Part shown: in pieces, positions 25,601 to 36,500 of the stretch
Layout of the letters: each line of letters opens with the position of its first letter
How positions within the stretch are numbered: position 1 is the stretch's first letter
NCBI RefSeq assembly: GCF_001949145.1
Contig: NW_019091407.1
Coordinates: forward strand, 1,226,001-1,290,000
Length of the DNA: 64,000 bases
Direction: 5' to 3'
Source: Acanthaster planci
Taxonomy: Eukaryota > Echinodermata > Asteroidea > Valvatida > Acanthasteridae
Position numbers and translations under genes: made by a program
Notes under the pieces: generated by a model
What the model was told of the DNA's origin: nothing
Database searches by the model: none
What the model saw: the letters and a program-made list of their open reading frames with translations, nothing else

Positions 25601-28033
25601 GGCTTTGTACAACAGTCATAAACAACAATGCTTATTTCCAATAGGTGGGGGCCGCTGCAGATGAACAATGATAGCACAAGCATGGCACAAGTTCAATCAC
25701 GGACCATAATTAACCATACATGTTGTTTGAATAACTCTGATTGAATGTACGCTAGTCGACGATAGGTGGTTTAGTCTAGTCTACTATTCACTATCAGCCT
25801 ATTGAGGTTGGTCGCATCGTTGATTGCAATAAATCATTTTTAATAGCAAAGTGTAGAGAGGACCAGTTATGAGAAAAATGCCAAAAAAACAGTGTGTCAC
25901 AAGTACATGACAATTTTCACTTTTATTTTTGCTATTTTGCCCTTCCTGCGGCCACCTTTTTTCCCCTAAGGCCTAATGACCTGACAATGGTTGACTGGGG
26001 TCATTCACACTTCAACTTCACTGCACAAGTGCTAAGTACGTCACCAACCAACCATTAATTAACAAGTGGTCCTTGATCGAACTTGCCAGTGGTGTGTTAC
26101 TGTGTCCATTTCATGGTAGATGATCAGATATCTCACAGTTCAACAACACGCGATCCTTTCTTTCCATTCTTTTGAATGAGAAATGTTCCACAAAAATGAA
26201 ATGAACTCCTGCAGTATTTTTTTTAAAGCTACAATGTACATATACTTGAATGATATGACAGTGGTGGATTTGAAGAGAACCTGTGACTTTTGAAGGCATG
26301 TTGTTAAGAGAAGATTGATAATGTTGGTCATCTGCAGCCATTGAAGTACACGTATTTCATCTATATGCGGTTACCACATCAAATCTAAACAGCCTGGTTT
26401 TTTTTAACTGTGTGTTAGTCTATGTGTGTGTTGATACATGTATGAGCCCGTTCAAATGTCAGAGAAGAGTGCTTTGGAGCCTTTTGAAACTAAAAGGCAG
26501 TCATAATTAGGCTTTTTTTAAATTCTAACCAAATACCAACCCTGAGATCATGTTTCCCACTCTGCTGACAAATTCCAACCAAATGGGAGGGGATGTGCAT
26601 TCTAGAGATGGCTTTGAGGAATTACTCACCAACAGAATCATGCTGAGTTTGGTTTGCAAAGACATCCGTCTCTTGCAGATAGCCGCCAATGTAAAGATAG
26701 GTGTCATCATAGCGTAGCTTGGCCCAGGTCTCAAAGCGAGGTCTGGGAAAGTCTCTTCCTTGAATGTCTGAAAGATCCCAAAAGTGATAATAGGAAAAAT
26801 TAAAAAGCTCTCACACAAAAATTCCATCCTTGTTGGATCAGATCAGCAATTCAAAAAGAAACAATGACATGAACATGAAATAATCTCTCCTTAACAATTT
26901 TCTTTCACCTCTGTTTTTCATTTACTCTTACTGTCATCTAATCCTGTCATGATGTTAAATTTTCAGAAACTGGAAAAGGGTAAAGCTGTCCTGAGTGGCA
27001 CACATTGGTCAGTATTTACTGTACAAATGCCAGGATCCACGTATGAAGATTACTGACCCAGCATTACTGACCCTCCTATGCTCAAGTCACTCTTTGTGTC
27101 AGTTGGTATGCAGCACCCAGATACACAGCTGTGTCACATTGTGCACTACACTATCCCTCACACTGTCACAGGAATTTCAGACTGCACTCTGAATGCTGGC
27201 ATTCTTTCTGGGGACTGATTTCGTCCTTGAATAAAGGGAATTCTCAGAAAATACGTACGAGGACAGTCTCCAAGTTGTGATGTGTGCCTCAACTGTTTGA
27301 GCTCAGCTAGGCTGACGAATGTTTCTGATTTCAACAGAAAAGTTCTCTTTTCATCCTCCATGAGAAAACCTCACCATTATTGTAATCTTTGATTCCCACT
27401 GAATCCCCAAGTCATGAAAGTGGGCGCATTGGACAGTTTCCAGGTTTCAGGACTGTTATTTGGGGAATGAATTCTGAGGATTTTGACTTGGGGTATGAGC
27501 TATTTTTAGTGAAATGAATGAATAATATTGAAATTGGAAAGCCTATGGAAGGTACTTGGACTCTACAATCACCCAACCACAAAAAGAGGCGATTCGTCGA
27601 GTCCAAGTTAGTTGTAGGCCCTACTATACTACTATACTAGTGTCAAGTGATGTCCACGTCCGTGTATGGAGCTCTTCCCAAATCCAAGCATGCAAACGTA
27701 GCATGTGATATGTTTGAATACAACATCTCTTCTAATAACAAAGTTTGTGACAGAAATCCCCAACACAAGCAGCCTACCAACAAATGGCTCACTGGGTGAA
27801 ACTTCAGTCCACGCTTTGTCAATCAACTTGCCGTCAATCTCAATAACTTCCCCAGGTCCAAGGCGGTACACTACGTCAGTCCGGGGCAAAGGTAAGGTTT
27901 CGCAGGTAACTGTGCATATCACTAATCTGATCTGTGAGAAAATTATGGCCAGTATGAAGATAACAATGCACACTTTCGTCGAAAGTTTGGATCTCAGGAA
28001 CGAAGGAAATTTTGCCACACTGGAGGCCGCCAT
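19670..28033 (-). CDS. CBM9-like carbohydrate-binding domain protein
   Basis: A complete 11-exon minus-strand gene whose phases all agree: 27778-28033, 26630-26767, 25111-25133 (23 nt), 24904-24935 (32 nt), 24044-24101, 23586-23685, 22959-23070, 22071-22113, 21599-21669, 21233-21341 and 19670-19870 with stop TAA. The sum is 1143 nt, or 380 residues. Start ATG 28033 reads MAASSVAKFP, then a hydrophobic segment at about 21-40 (VCIVIFILAI...) that should be a signal anchor or signal peptide. Then come IDGKLIDKAW, YDDTYLYIGGYLQE, FKDNDFEVFTDPDWSTH, KEFEINAINTTWDLIL, WTVELALPLKDL and WRINFSRVEW, the strand order of the family 9-like carbohydrate-binding (DOMON-like) fold. There is no catalytic domain. 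N-glycosylation sites (NTT, NLT, NAT) support a lumenal or extracellular location. The ligand is unknown. The domain call is firm; the function is inferred. Confidence 0.87.
19996..20580 (+). mobile_element. TTAA-flanked 585-bp element, copy A (piggyBac-like MITE)
   Basis: Bounded by TTAA on both sides. The terminal inverted repeats are CTACTTCCTGCC on the left and GGCAGCAAGTAG on the right. The body matches 59168-59744 in reverse orientation over its whole length (for example TACCACGGTTTGGGGC). TTAA targets are typical of piggyBac elements. No transposase is encoded. It lies in the last intron of the CBM9-like gene, beside exon 19670-19870. Confidence 0.85.
20862..21000. mobile_element. Small foldback element
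   Basis: ATAGAGGTTGTGCATGGCAG at the left is matched, inverted, by CTGCCGTGCACAACCTCTAT at the right. The arms are about 24 bp around a ~90-bp centre. It lies inside the last intron of the CBM9-like gene. Confidence 0.7.
22277..22465. mobile_element. TTAA-flanked 189-bp MITE
   Basis: Starts TTAACCCCTTCACTCTGG and ends CCACCGTGAAGGGGTTAA, giving terminal inverted repeats of ~15 bp within TTAA sites. It is non-coding and lies in an intron of the CBM9-like gene. It is piggyBac-like by target site. Confidence 0.75.
24904..24935 (-). CDS. 32-nt micro-exon of the CBM9-like gene
   Basis: The exon lies between CCTTCAG and GTAAAT. It encodes VFTDPDWSTH plus two bases of the next Trp codon, and the partner G comes from the exon at 24101. 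Both neighbours agree in phase. Confidence 0.8.
25111..25133 (-). CDS. 23-nt micro-exon of the CBM9-like gene
   Basis: The exon is flanked by TTTTGCAG and GTAGGT. It encodes VFKDNDFE together with the preceding G, bridging HDSV and VFTDPDW in a conserved part of the fold. Removing it would shift the frame (23 nt), so it must be constitutive in functional mRNA. Confidence 0.8.
25527..25715 (+). repeat. Dispersed repeat family R3, copy 2
   Basis: Begins GGCCCCCTGTAATGGCAGAA, ends in the GGTGGGGGCCGCTGCAGATG segment, and aligns along its length with copies 1 and 3. It lies in an intron of the CBM9-like gene. Confidence 0.65.
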
Positions 28034-30460
28034 TATGAATAGCGCCACCAGTCGCCATCTGTGCGCTACGATTATTGATAAAACATGGGGGGGGCGGACA
28101 GCGGGGTCTGGCGTCAGCTCATTCTTTTCCTACCTCATTGTTATTTTGCAATTCGAGTTTCCTCAATTTTGTGTTTCTGCAAATTAATGGCTCCTAGCCT
28201 TGTAGACTGGTGGCGTTCATATAAAGACGATCAACAAGGAAATCATAGGCAACTTTGTTTTGTTGATTTGAATTTGTTGGGGGGACACGGATTCTGAGTT
28301 TCATTAAAATCGAATTCACACTCGACATTTTTTTTGTTAAAGAAACAGAGGGAATTTGTATTTAATACATCATTTCTAATTTAAAAGGAGCCTATCAAAC
28401 CTAGGACGGTAATTGATCAATTGTGCCTTGATTCTTCAATTTCTGCCGACAATTTTTGTCTATCGTTCAGCTTGTCTACTCTGAATGCTTCATTGTCAGT
28501 TTGTCAACTTTTAGTTTCTTGTCTGCTGAATATGCTTCCCTATTACACCTTTTCTCAGATTTGTCGTGTCTTGCTACTTTTGAATTTTGTCAAAATATCA
28601 TTCATTTTGCCACCTGTCACATAATTCAACAAAATACTTTGCAATATGGACTTCAATATTGAGGTAAATCTTAATATCTTCATTCCGGATCTCTTGACTT
28701 CACCAACTTTTGCGTCTGCTTGGCCATTTTGCAAATGGTGACTTTGTGTTTAGCTTCACATTCAAACTTCATCCTTGAGCTTGGAAAGGATTCCAGCTCA
28801 AACTAGAAGACTTAAGTCACTCCATTAATTTGAAAAAGGAGAGGCACGTCTGCAGATCAGCCAACATTTTAGAAATGGTATACTAGAAATATAGGACCCT
28901 CCATACAAGTTTGAAATTTCACTAGCAGTTTAGCCAAAACATAACAGCAGATGTCAAGAAGTCTTGAGCAGTTTCCATTGTGCTTCCTAGCACTATTTTA
29001 ATACATAATATTTTTACATTTTTCATACATGTTATAACAATTTTTTCCACAAAACTGACTCTATCAAGTACATTTTCACTGAAATATGAATGGATCAATG
29101 GAATGCATCTGCCAGCACTTCAGCCAGAAACAGAAGTAAGTCACACCTTCAGCCTACGTGCAGTCCACACTTGAGCTGTCCAAAGACAGCAGACTAACCT
29201 AAACCCAAACTCACGAGATGTATTCCTGAGACACCTTTTAGGTACAAACTGAGGTGCGCACTCTTTGTTTTTGAACTTTCAATAAGGAGTCATGTTGCAT
29301 GTAATGCAAAAGTGGTTGGGTTCTGCCTTCATCAATCCAGCAAAATCTCTCAAAAACCGTCTGATGAATACTGACGACTCAAAGGGAGTTGGGGCAAGTC
29401 TCTAGGGTCTCAAGAATGGCAGCCAGCAATCACTGGCCTGCTTAATTGACCCACCATTCGAAAACCAGGCTGAAGTAGGTTATTGATGTTGGACAATTTC
29501 CAAAGCCAAGGTAGCTTTTCATACTTCTAGATGATCCAAAGTCAACACTACTCCCGCAGAAAGCTTTGAAAGCTACAGGCAATAAAAGCTGTGGAATTTG
29601 TATTGCTCGTTGTCACCGTTTTCGAGAAGAGACAAAAGTCTCTCTGGAGAGTAAAAACTAGGTTTCGAGAAAGTCGCATTTGAAGTTGGTCTCTTTTCAA
29701 ATGCTTATTCCCCAATATTTCAGCATTCTTCAACTTTATGTTACCCCGTGAAAGAGGGATCTTAAATGACACGAAAGTACAAAATAATATACAGAGGTCA
29801 ATCAAAATTGTTTATTTACAAACAAAAACAAACACTTTCGTCAATTTGTGAAACTTTTGTCTCTTTGTGAAAACAGCACACACAGTACACGCTTTAGTCA
29901 TTGTGCATGCCAGTTGCAAAATTGCTACATTTGCATACGTTTCTAGAGTCAAATTTGTCTCTTCATGAAAATGGCAAAACGAGAGTTACCCAAGGTTTTG
30001 TCCTCTATTGCTAAGGCTGTACCTATGACAGATAACTTTGTCTCTTTGTAAAAATGAAAAATGCAGTTTAGTTAAATCTTGACCTCAGGGAATCACTGTG
30101 ATTTGGCTGATTTCAGTAGATTTGGTAAAAAAAATTAAATTAATTTGTTATCATCACATATCATCACAGAAAAATGACTTGTTGCAAAACTTTCATGAAA
30201 TAGGCCTCAAACTTGGCCACTGTGGCCGTTACAGTATATTCCACGTGAGCTGGCCTGCAAGCTGTGTTGATATTTCCAGTCTTCTTTTGAGCTCCTCTCA
30301 GGTGGAGATGTAGCTGGGTTGTGCACATTCCGGCGAAAAATGGTAGCACACTGTATATCACTTATAATGCTTTGAGGACTAGTGCCACTGTGTGTCCTCC
30401 CTCTACAGCAATTGGCACTGCACAGGGAAATGAGTTGTATATACAGTTGAGACCACAGTG
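28034..30460. other. Intergenic between the CBM9-like gene and WDPCP 3' end
   Basis: No exon is recognised. A TTTATT near 29812 (AATAAA on the minus strand) is a plausible WDPCP poly(A) signal. Loosely spaced repeats of TTTGTCTCTTYRTGAAAA occur near 29850, 29957 and 30040 with ~100-bp periodicity. Confidence 0.4.
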
Positions 30461-30594
30461 TCACACCATGCCAAAATGGATGACTTTGACTGTCTTGGTG
30501 GTGCCATCTCCTCTCCTGTCCTGTCGTTCTCCTTCCTCATCTCTCTCACTTCTTGCCCCTTGGGCTTCCCTGCTCCTTTGGCCACCATCTTGCT
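30461..30594 (-). CDS. WDPCP: WDPCP terminal exon
   Basis: The acceptor CATTACAG precedes an Arg/Glu/Gly-rich stretch (GARSERDEEGERQDRRGDG), then TTKTVKVIHFGMV and TGA. The last residues match the conserved WDPCP tail (K-[MV]-IHFG-[LM]-V), which fixes the end of the gene. Confidence 0.88.
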
Positions 30595-33500
30595 CTGTAA
30601 TGTAAACATGCGTTCAAGATGAGACAATTTGCAGCAGGGATACAGCAGATATCATTTGTTGGTGTGGTGTGTTGGAGGCTCTTCCTCATTTTTGTAAAGT
30701 GTCCAGATTGACTCATTTCAAACTGAACAGTTTTCTTCAAGGACCTCTTCTTCCTCATATTCATGAGAACTTCAAATAAAAGATATTTCCCTTCAAATCT
30801 CCTGAAATATTGGCCCTCCCGACAAGTTAACGAACTCTAACTTCTAGATCTGAGTAGCAGCCTAACAACTTTTAATTTGATGGATATAATACTTGAAGAA
30901 CTTCCTTCTAGAAAATGGACATCTGAATTTCTGAAGAACTTAAAAATTTTTGCAAAAATTAGTGTATGTTACATTCCAAGTAATATTCATAACAATGGAG
31001 TGGAATGGAAAATGGACAGGTTCTTACTTTGACTATCCCAGCCAAATGGATTGTCAGTCAGAACTTGTGTGTAGACATCTCCAGGGATGTTGGCGAGGCC
31101 TTCTGATGGTTCGAGGTGAAGCTCCTCTAAATCAGACCTAAAAACCACAACAGTGCAAGAGGTTACCGACCGAGTCATTTCTCACAACAACAGTTCAAAG
31201 CTTCTGGCCCGGTTGAGCGGATGACACAGTCCAACACTCTGTAGTATGGTCCATCCCCCATGGATGAATCCAGTGATGCTTCACTGGGCATTCCTTTAAT
31301 GGCGGAAAGCACTGCAGTGGGTTTTATATGGAGTGACTGTCACAGAACGGTGTCTCCGTACAACAGTTATCACAAAGAAAGGTATCACAATGCTGGCCCC
31401 ATTGGAGGGGGTTACTATGGTCACTGGATTTGTTATATCACGTTTGCTAATGTATTATAAACATTAATAATATTACAAATTATATTAATACTACTAATAA
31501 AATAGTAATATTATACACGGACAATATTATAAACGTTGCGACTCCCCCAACCGAAAATAACATATTTCTTCAAGGATAAATTATATTCCCCAAAATCCCC
31601 CTCCACAATTGGGGGCACTGTCAATTTCTTGTGATGCTCCTACTTTTTCAAGTCGTTGACCAATGTGAAGTATTCCGTATGTTTTACACAAGATTTGATT
31701 TGTTAAACGCAAGACCTGATTAAATCCTCTTTATGTAAAAGTTAGTTTTACTTTCTCAGCTTGGCATACAGACGAAACATGAAGTTTCCATGTTCCTTGC
31801 CATACCTGACTTTTCTCTGTTTGAGAGTTACAACAGTTCCTCCCCAACATGCGAGTATGGTACAGCATTCTTTGCCTCTATGAAGAGTCAGACTGTGCCT
31901 GCCAGGTGTGAGTGGCTCATTGGTATGTTTTACCGGGCATATTTCAGGATTGGACCTTTGAATGACTCAGGATTGAGGATCCACCAATCAGATGACAGGG
32001 ATTTATTTGGGTGTTGTATAAACCCAACTAAGCTGAGTCAGGATAAAGTATGATACTTCAGCTCACCCAAGACCGTAGGCAGCATCAATCTGCTCCTCGG
32101 CCTTGTACCAGGCTTCACGCTCGATGTGTCTGCCTGCTCGGGCAGGCTTGGGTGAGGACCGGCTCGACCCCTGGGTGCTCTGCTTGTCATCCCTTCCAGA
32201 CGCTCCTGGAGCTCTGCCGAGTGAAATATTCATATCAGAAATGCAAGTTCTTGGTCTGCAGTTATGTTAGCTGTGGACGAACTTTGCCTGTCTTTGCCTT
32301 CATAGATCATCCATGTTTCACCACTTGCCGGCGGTATTAATTGTGGCCATCTATGGTTGAGAATTTGACTTTCATAAAAGGCAAAATAAAGTGGCCAACT
32401 GCTGATATACAGCTAGAAGTACCGATTTGCAAGAGTCATCTAAATAACATTTGTACAATATTTCTAACAACATTATACTTTTCAACACTCCACGGCACAC
32501 CAATGGAGAGATGTTTGCTGCATCGCCACAGACATCTTGGCTTTTGCGAGTACAAAATAAATATTTCATGATGTGTTAGAATGTCAGCTAGAGGTGAGTA
32601 AAGGCTCACCTGATGTTTCAAAACCCATTAGCAACATCTACATGTATATTTTTAAAATTTTCGCCAGATATTGCCGTTGAGCTAGTGCGGAGTCAAAATT
32701 GCATATGAAATATCGCCCATGTGACAGGCTCTCGACCAATAGGAATGGATAAGCAGCATGAGCTATTTTCAAACACAGAATAAGGGACTGCAGTGCTCAC
32801 TCAAGAACTGCCTAAAGATGCCTGGCATTTAGCGATACCGCTCATTTCTCTAGCAGTCTAAGGCTGTATGAAAGGCTGGATATTATTGACAGTGGTGTGG
32901 TGCCTGGAGACCTTCTCCACTACACTATGGCTAGGTTTAATAACCTTCTCACCTTGACAAAGATGCTGCCTGAGGTTCACCTTCTTCACTGCCACTGCTG
33001 TACGACTCGCTGGAGAAATCCTCCTCTTCCACAGAATCGCTCAGAGAATCCAAGTTATCTGACAGCACAGAAGAGCAGGAAAGTAGACAAAAATTCCAAA
33101 ACAACTTGCATGTGAAATCCACCTCAGCAGCTTTAGCCCACGAAGCAACCAGAGGCCAAATAGGGTCAAGAGCACCATTGTCTTGGGAAGTCACCAGGTT
33201 GGTGTAGTGGTACCTTCCTCCCCTCCCATCACTGGGCCCCAGGTTCAAATCCCGCCCAGGCTGACATGTGAATTGGGCTCTCAGTCCTAAACCTAAGTCA
33301 GTGAGTTTCCCCAAAAACATTTGTCCGCGGTTTTCTTCACACCTCAAAAATTGAACACTTCTTCATCGTCTTCAACCCCAGGCCCCTGGGGGAGTATAGT
33401 TTACCACCGATGGGCTTTACCTCGGTTTAATACATCTATAATACTTATTATGTGGCATAGCTGGTACACCATTCTGTTCATCAGGAGATCAACGATGACG

Positions 33501-36500
33501 TAAAAGAGGAAATGACTTGAACAAGCTAAAGGCCATACTCTTTGTGGACTGTTTTATAAAGCACTGACTGAAAATGCCAATCTTCAATTCAAGTCTGAGC
33601 ACTTAAGGCATTGTCACTTGTCCAATACATGTACTACTCCTATTCTTAACCAGAATCCACTTGTCTAGTTTCTTGACTTTAAGTCCAACAGTAGAGCACT
33701 ATGTTCCACACACTTGCCATAGTCAGGAAAGGACTCAACTACTTTTTGCAACATCTAATAACATGTCAACCAATTCAGGTAATTAATTTAATGGTTTTCT
33801 TGGAATTAAGAATCTGTGCACACTTCAAATACTGGGGTCCAAACGTCAGGAATGTAGAGCAACTTTTTTCCCCATTTTTTTCTGGCTTCAATTCTTACCT
33901 GATTCTGAGGGCATTTCTTGCTCAATCTCATCCGCCTTCTGCTTAGCGACAGTCGCTAGGGCCATCTCCCCCTTGTCTAATGCCAGGTAGTGAATGTCCT
34001 GAAATGAAGCATGAGAACCCAATGTAAACATAACACTTTGTTTCTTTGCCATATTGACACCATCTGGTGCGAAGCATGTTGAAGGTGGAATGTCCAAACC
34101 ACCAGCAAACCATATCAACCATGTGGGCATGTTTTCCATCAGCAGTCAAAAGGCCAACATCTGAGTGCACATCTATCAATTCCTTCACTTCATGACACAC
34201 GCACAAACAAATAGAGACACCGGCAGTACATCCTTGCTAGGAATAAAAGCATCCTCTGTCATCCATGCATGGGGATCTGTACTTGACCCAATAAATATTT
34301 GTATGCTACATCAAATAGATTTGACGTGGAAGTGGAAAACAGAGTGATGGTGACAGGTGGAAGTTTAGTATCAAGAACAGTTGAAATGACAAACAAATCT
34401 CATGAGTTTCGTGTCAATGCAGATGTTCCTGCTTACAAGGATGTCATAGTAAGTTAAACAGCCTTAGAATCCTCTGCTAGATATGCATGTAATACTCAAA
34501 CAGGCATCCACAGTGTAGGATAGGAGCCAATCACATTTTTGCCACAGCATTTGCTTAGAGGAGGCCGCCTCATTTTGGACATTACCTACGAGCAGGAACA
34601 AACGAGGGCGTGTTTTTACCCAGTGGTGGGAACTCACCACGTGCGTGAAAGGGTTCGTGTGCACTTGGCATGGGTTGCAGTAAGCACGCGCAACCGATTC
34701 GTGTTTGAACCATGGTTTGAGTGGTTTGAACGAGTTGCAAAACATGGCCACTGTTTGGTAACCACTTGGTGGGTGCATCGCACTCTTAAACTTGCTACTA
34801 GTTGTGAGAGAGGTTCATCAGCATCACGTATATGATTGGTTTTACCATGAAAAGGTCCCTTGAGTGGAGATCCACGGCCAATAAGAAGGCCTTCTCAAAT
34901 CGTTGATACCTCAACAGATGGTGGAAGAACCTCCGGGCGAGGCGACTGATTGGGTCACGGTAGTCCATGACAATCACATCAGACAGGGGCCTCAATGGGG
35001 CATAGAAGCTACCCAGACTAGCTTCCAAGGCAGCTGAGTGTATAAAGAGGATATTTAAGAAACATGCTTGTGAACTTGAAGTTCAATAGCACAAGGTCCA
35101 ATCAAAAGACGTTAAAGTATCACACGAACACACAGTTTCCCTGAGTTTGGCCACCACTGCAGAGGTCAAGCCCTTGGTTAGCCACCGCACATTGTAGATT
35201 AGACAGTCAGGTTTATTTCAGGTAAACTAACCACAAATTCTTGATCACATGGCATAATGGTCACCACTTGTGCCATGTGATATTGTCGTTATTGTGCTGA
35301 TCCAGCACTGGGTGCTGGCTCTGTGCTTTCTTTGTACTCTTTGTGATTTACAAAGCTTTGCAGACTTCTCTTTAGTTTTGCAGTGATGGCCAATCCATAG
35401 TTTGGTAACTATAAACTATGTGACTGTGAAATGGAGATGTTGTGACTGAGCAAAGGTTTAACAGGACAACTAATGACATAATTTGTCTCAAGTAACAGTT
35501 GGACTGGCGTTAAGTTGGTCAGGGACTCTTTCCCTAAATACTGAGTTCAAGCGCTATAGGGCTGTGTTCAAGTGTGTTACTCATGTTAACTCAAGTACAT
35601 TTCTGAGTGCATGAACGCCAAGAGTATAAACCATGGGTAAGCAAGAGCATACTCTCAGACTGGGAGTACAATCTTCCATTATGTGCTTACTTTAAGATGG
35701 CAGAAAGGAAACGGTTTAAGGATAATTCCAGAAATTAGGGGTCCAAAAGTGTGACACTTTTGTGTCCCTGTTACATCTGAACTTTGTTATTTGACATGGA
35801 AATATCACCGGAATTGATTTCAAACTATTCATCACTCTTGGAAATTAAAAAAATGTGTTCAAAACTAACAAAATCAGATGTGACAGGGACACGAAAAAAG
35901 ATGGACCCCTAATTTCTGGAATTACCCGTAACTTCAGCCTAAATGGGAAGTGAACTGAGAGTTATACATACGCAACATGTACCCGTGAGCACTGAAAGAA
36001 GCACATGCAACGGCACGCCTGTAGGTGTGGGTGAGCGTTTGTCAGTCGTCCCGCTTACCTTCTCTGTCCGGGGTGAGCGGCAGCTTCAAGAGGTTGTTGA
36101 TGATTGTGGTCAGGCAGGTGAAGCAACTACCACTGTCCGTGTTCCAGTTCATCACATTCAACAGATTAACAGCCTGAGTGAGAGACAATCATGCTGGTAT
36201 TAATTCAAAGATTCACTTAGAATCTGTCCTATCCAGTTCACCTTGACTGGAGCACACTTGGACAAATCTCCACAAGGCCAAACAACCTGTCAATATATGT
36301 TGTTGGGAGCGCCAGTCAGAAGCCATAAACCAGTACACCGTACAGCCAGGGAATACTTCTAAAGTCACAATACATATAAAGGTAATACTGGCAAGGCTGC
36401 GAATGTGGGAAATGCTGAACGAAGATAATTTCAGAGGATGTGTCCCGGCGTAAAGATATCAATAAAGGAGAAGAGCCACCAGCACAGGGGTGGATAGCTC

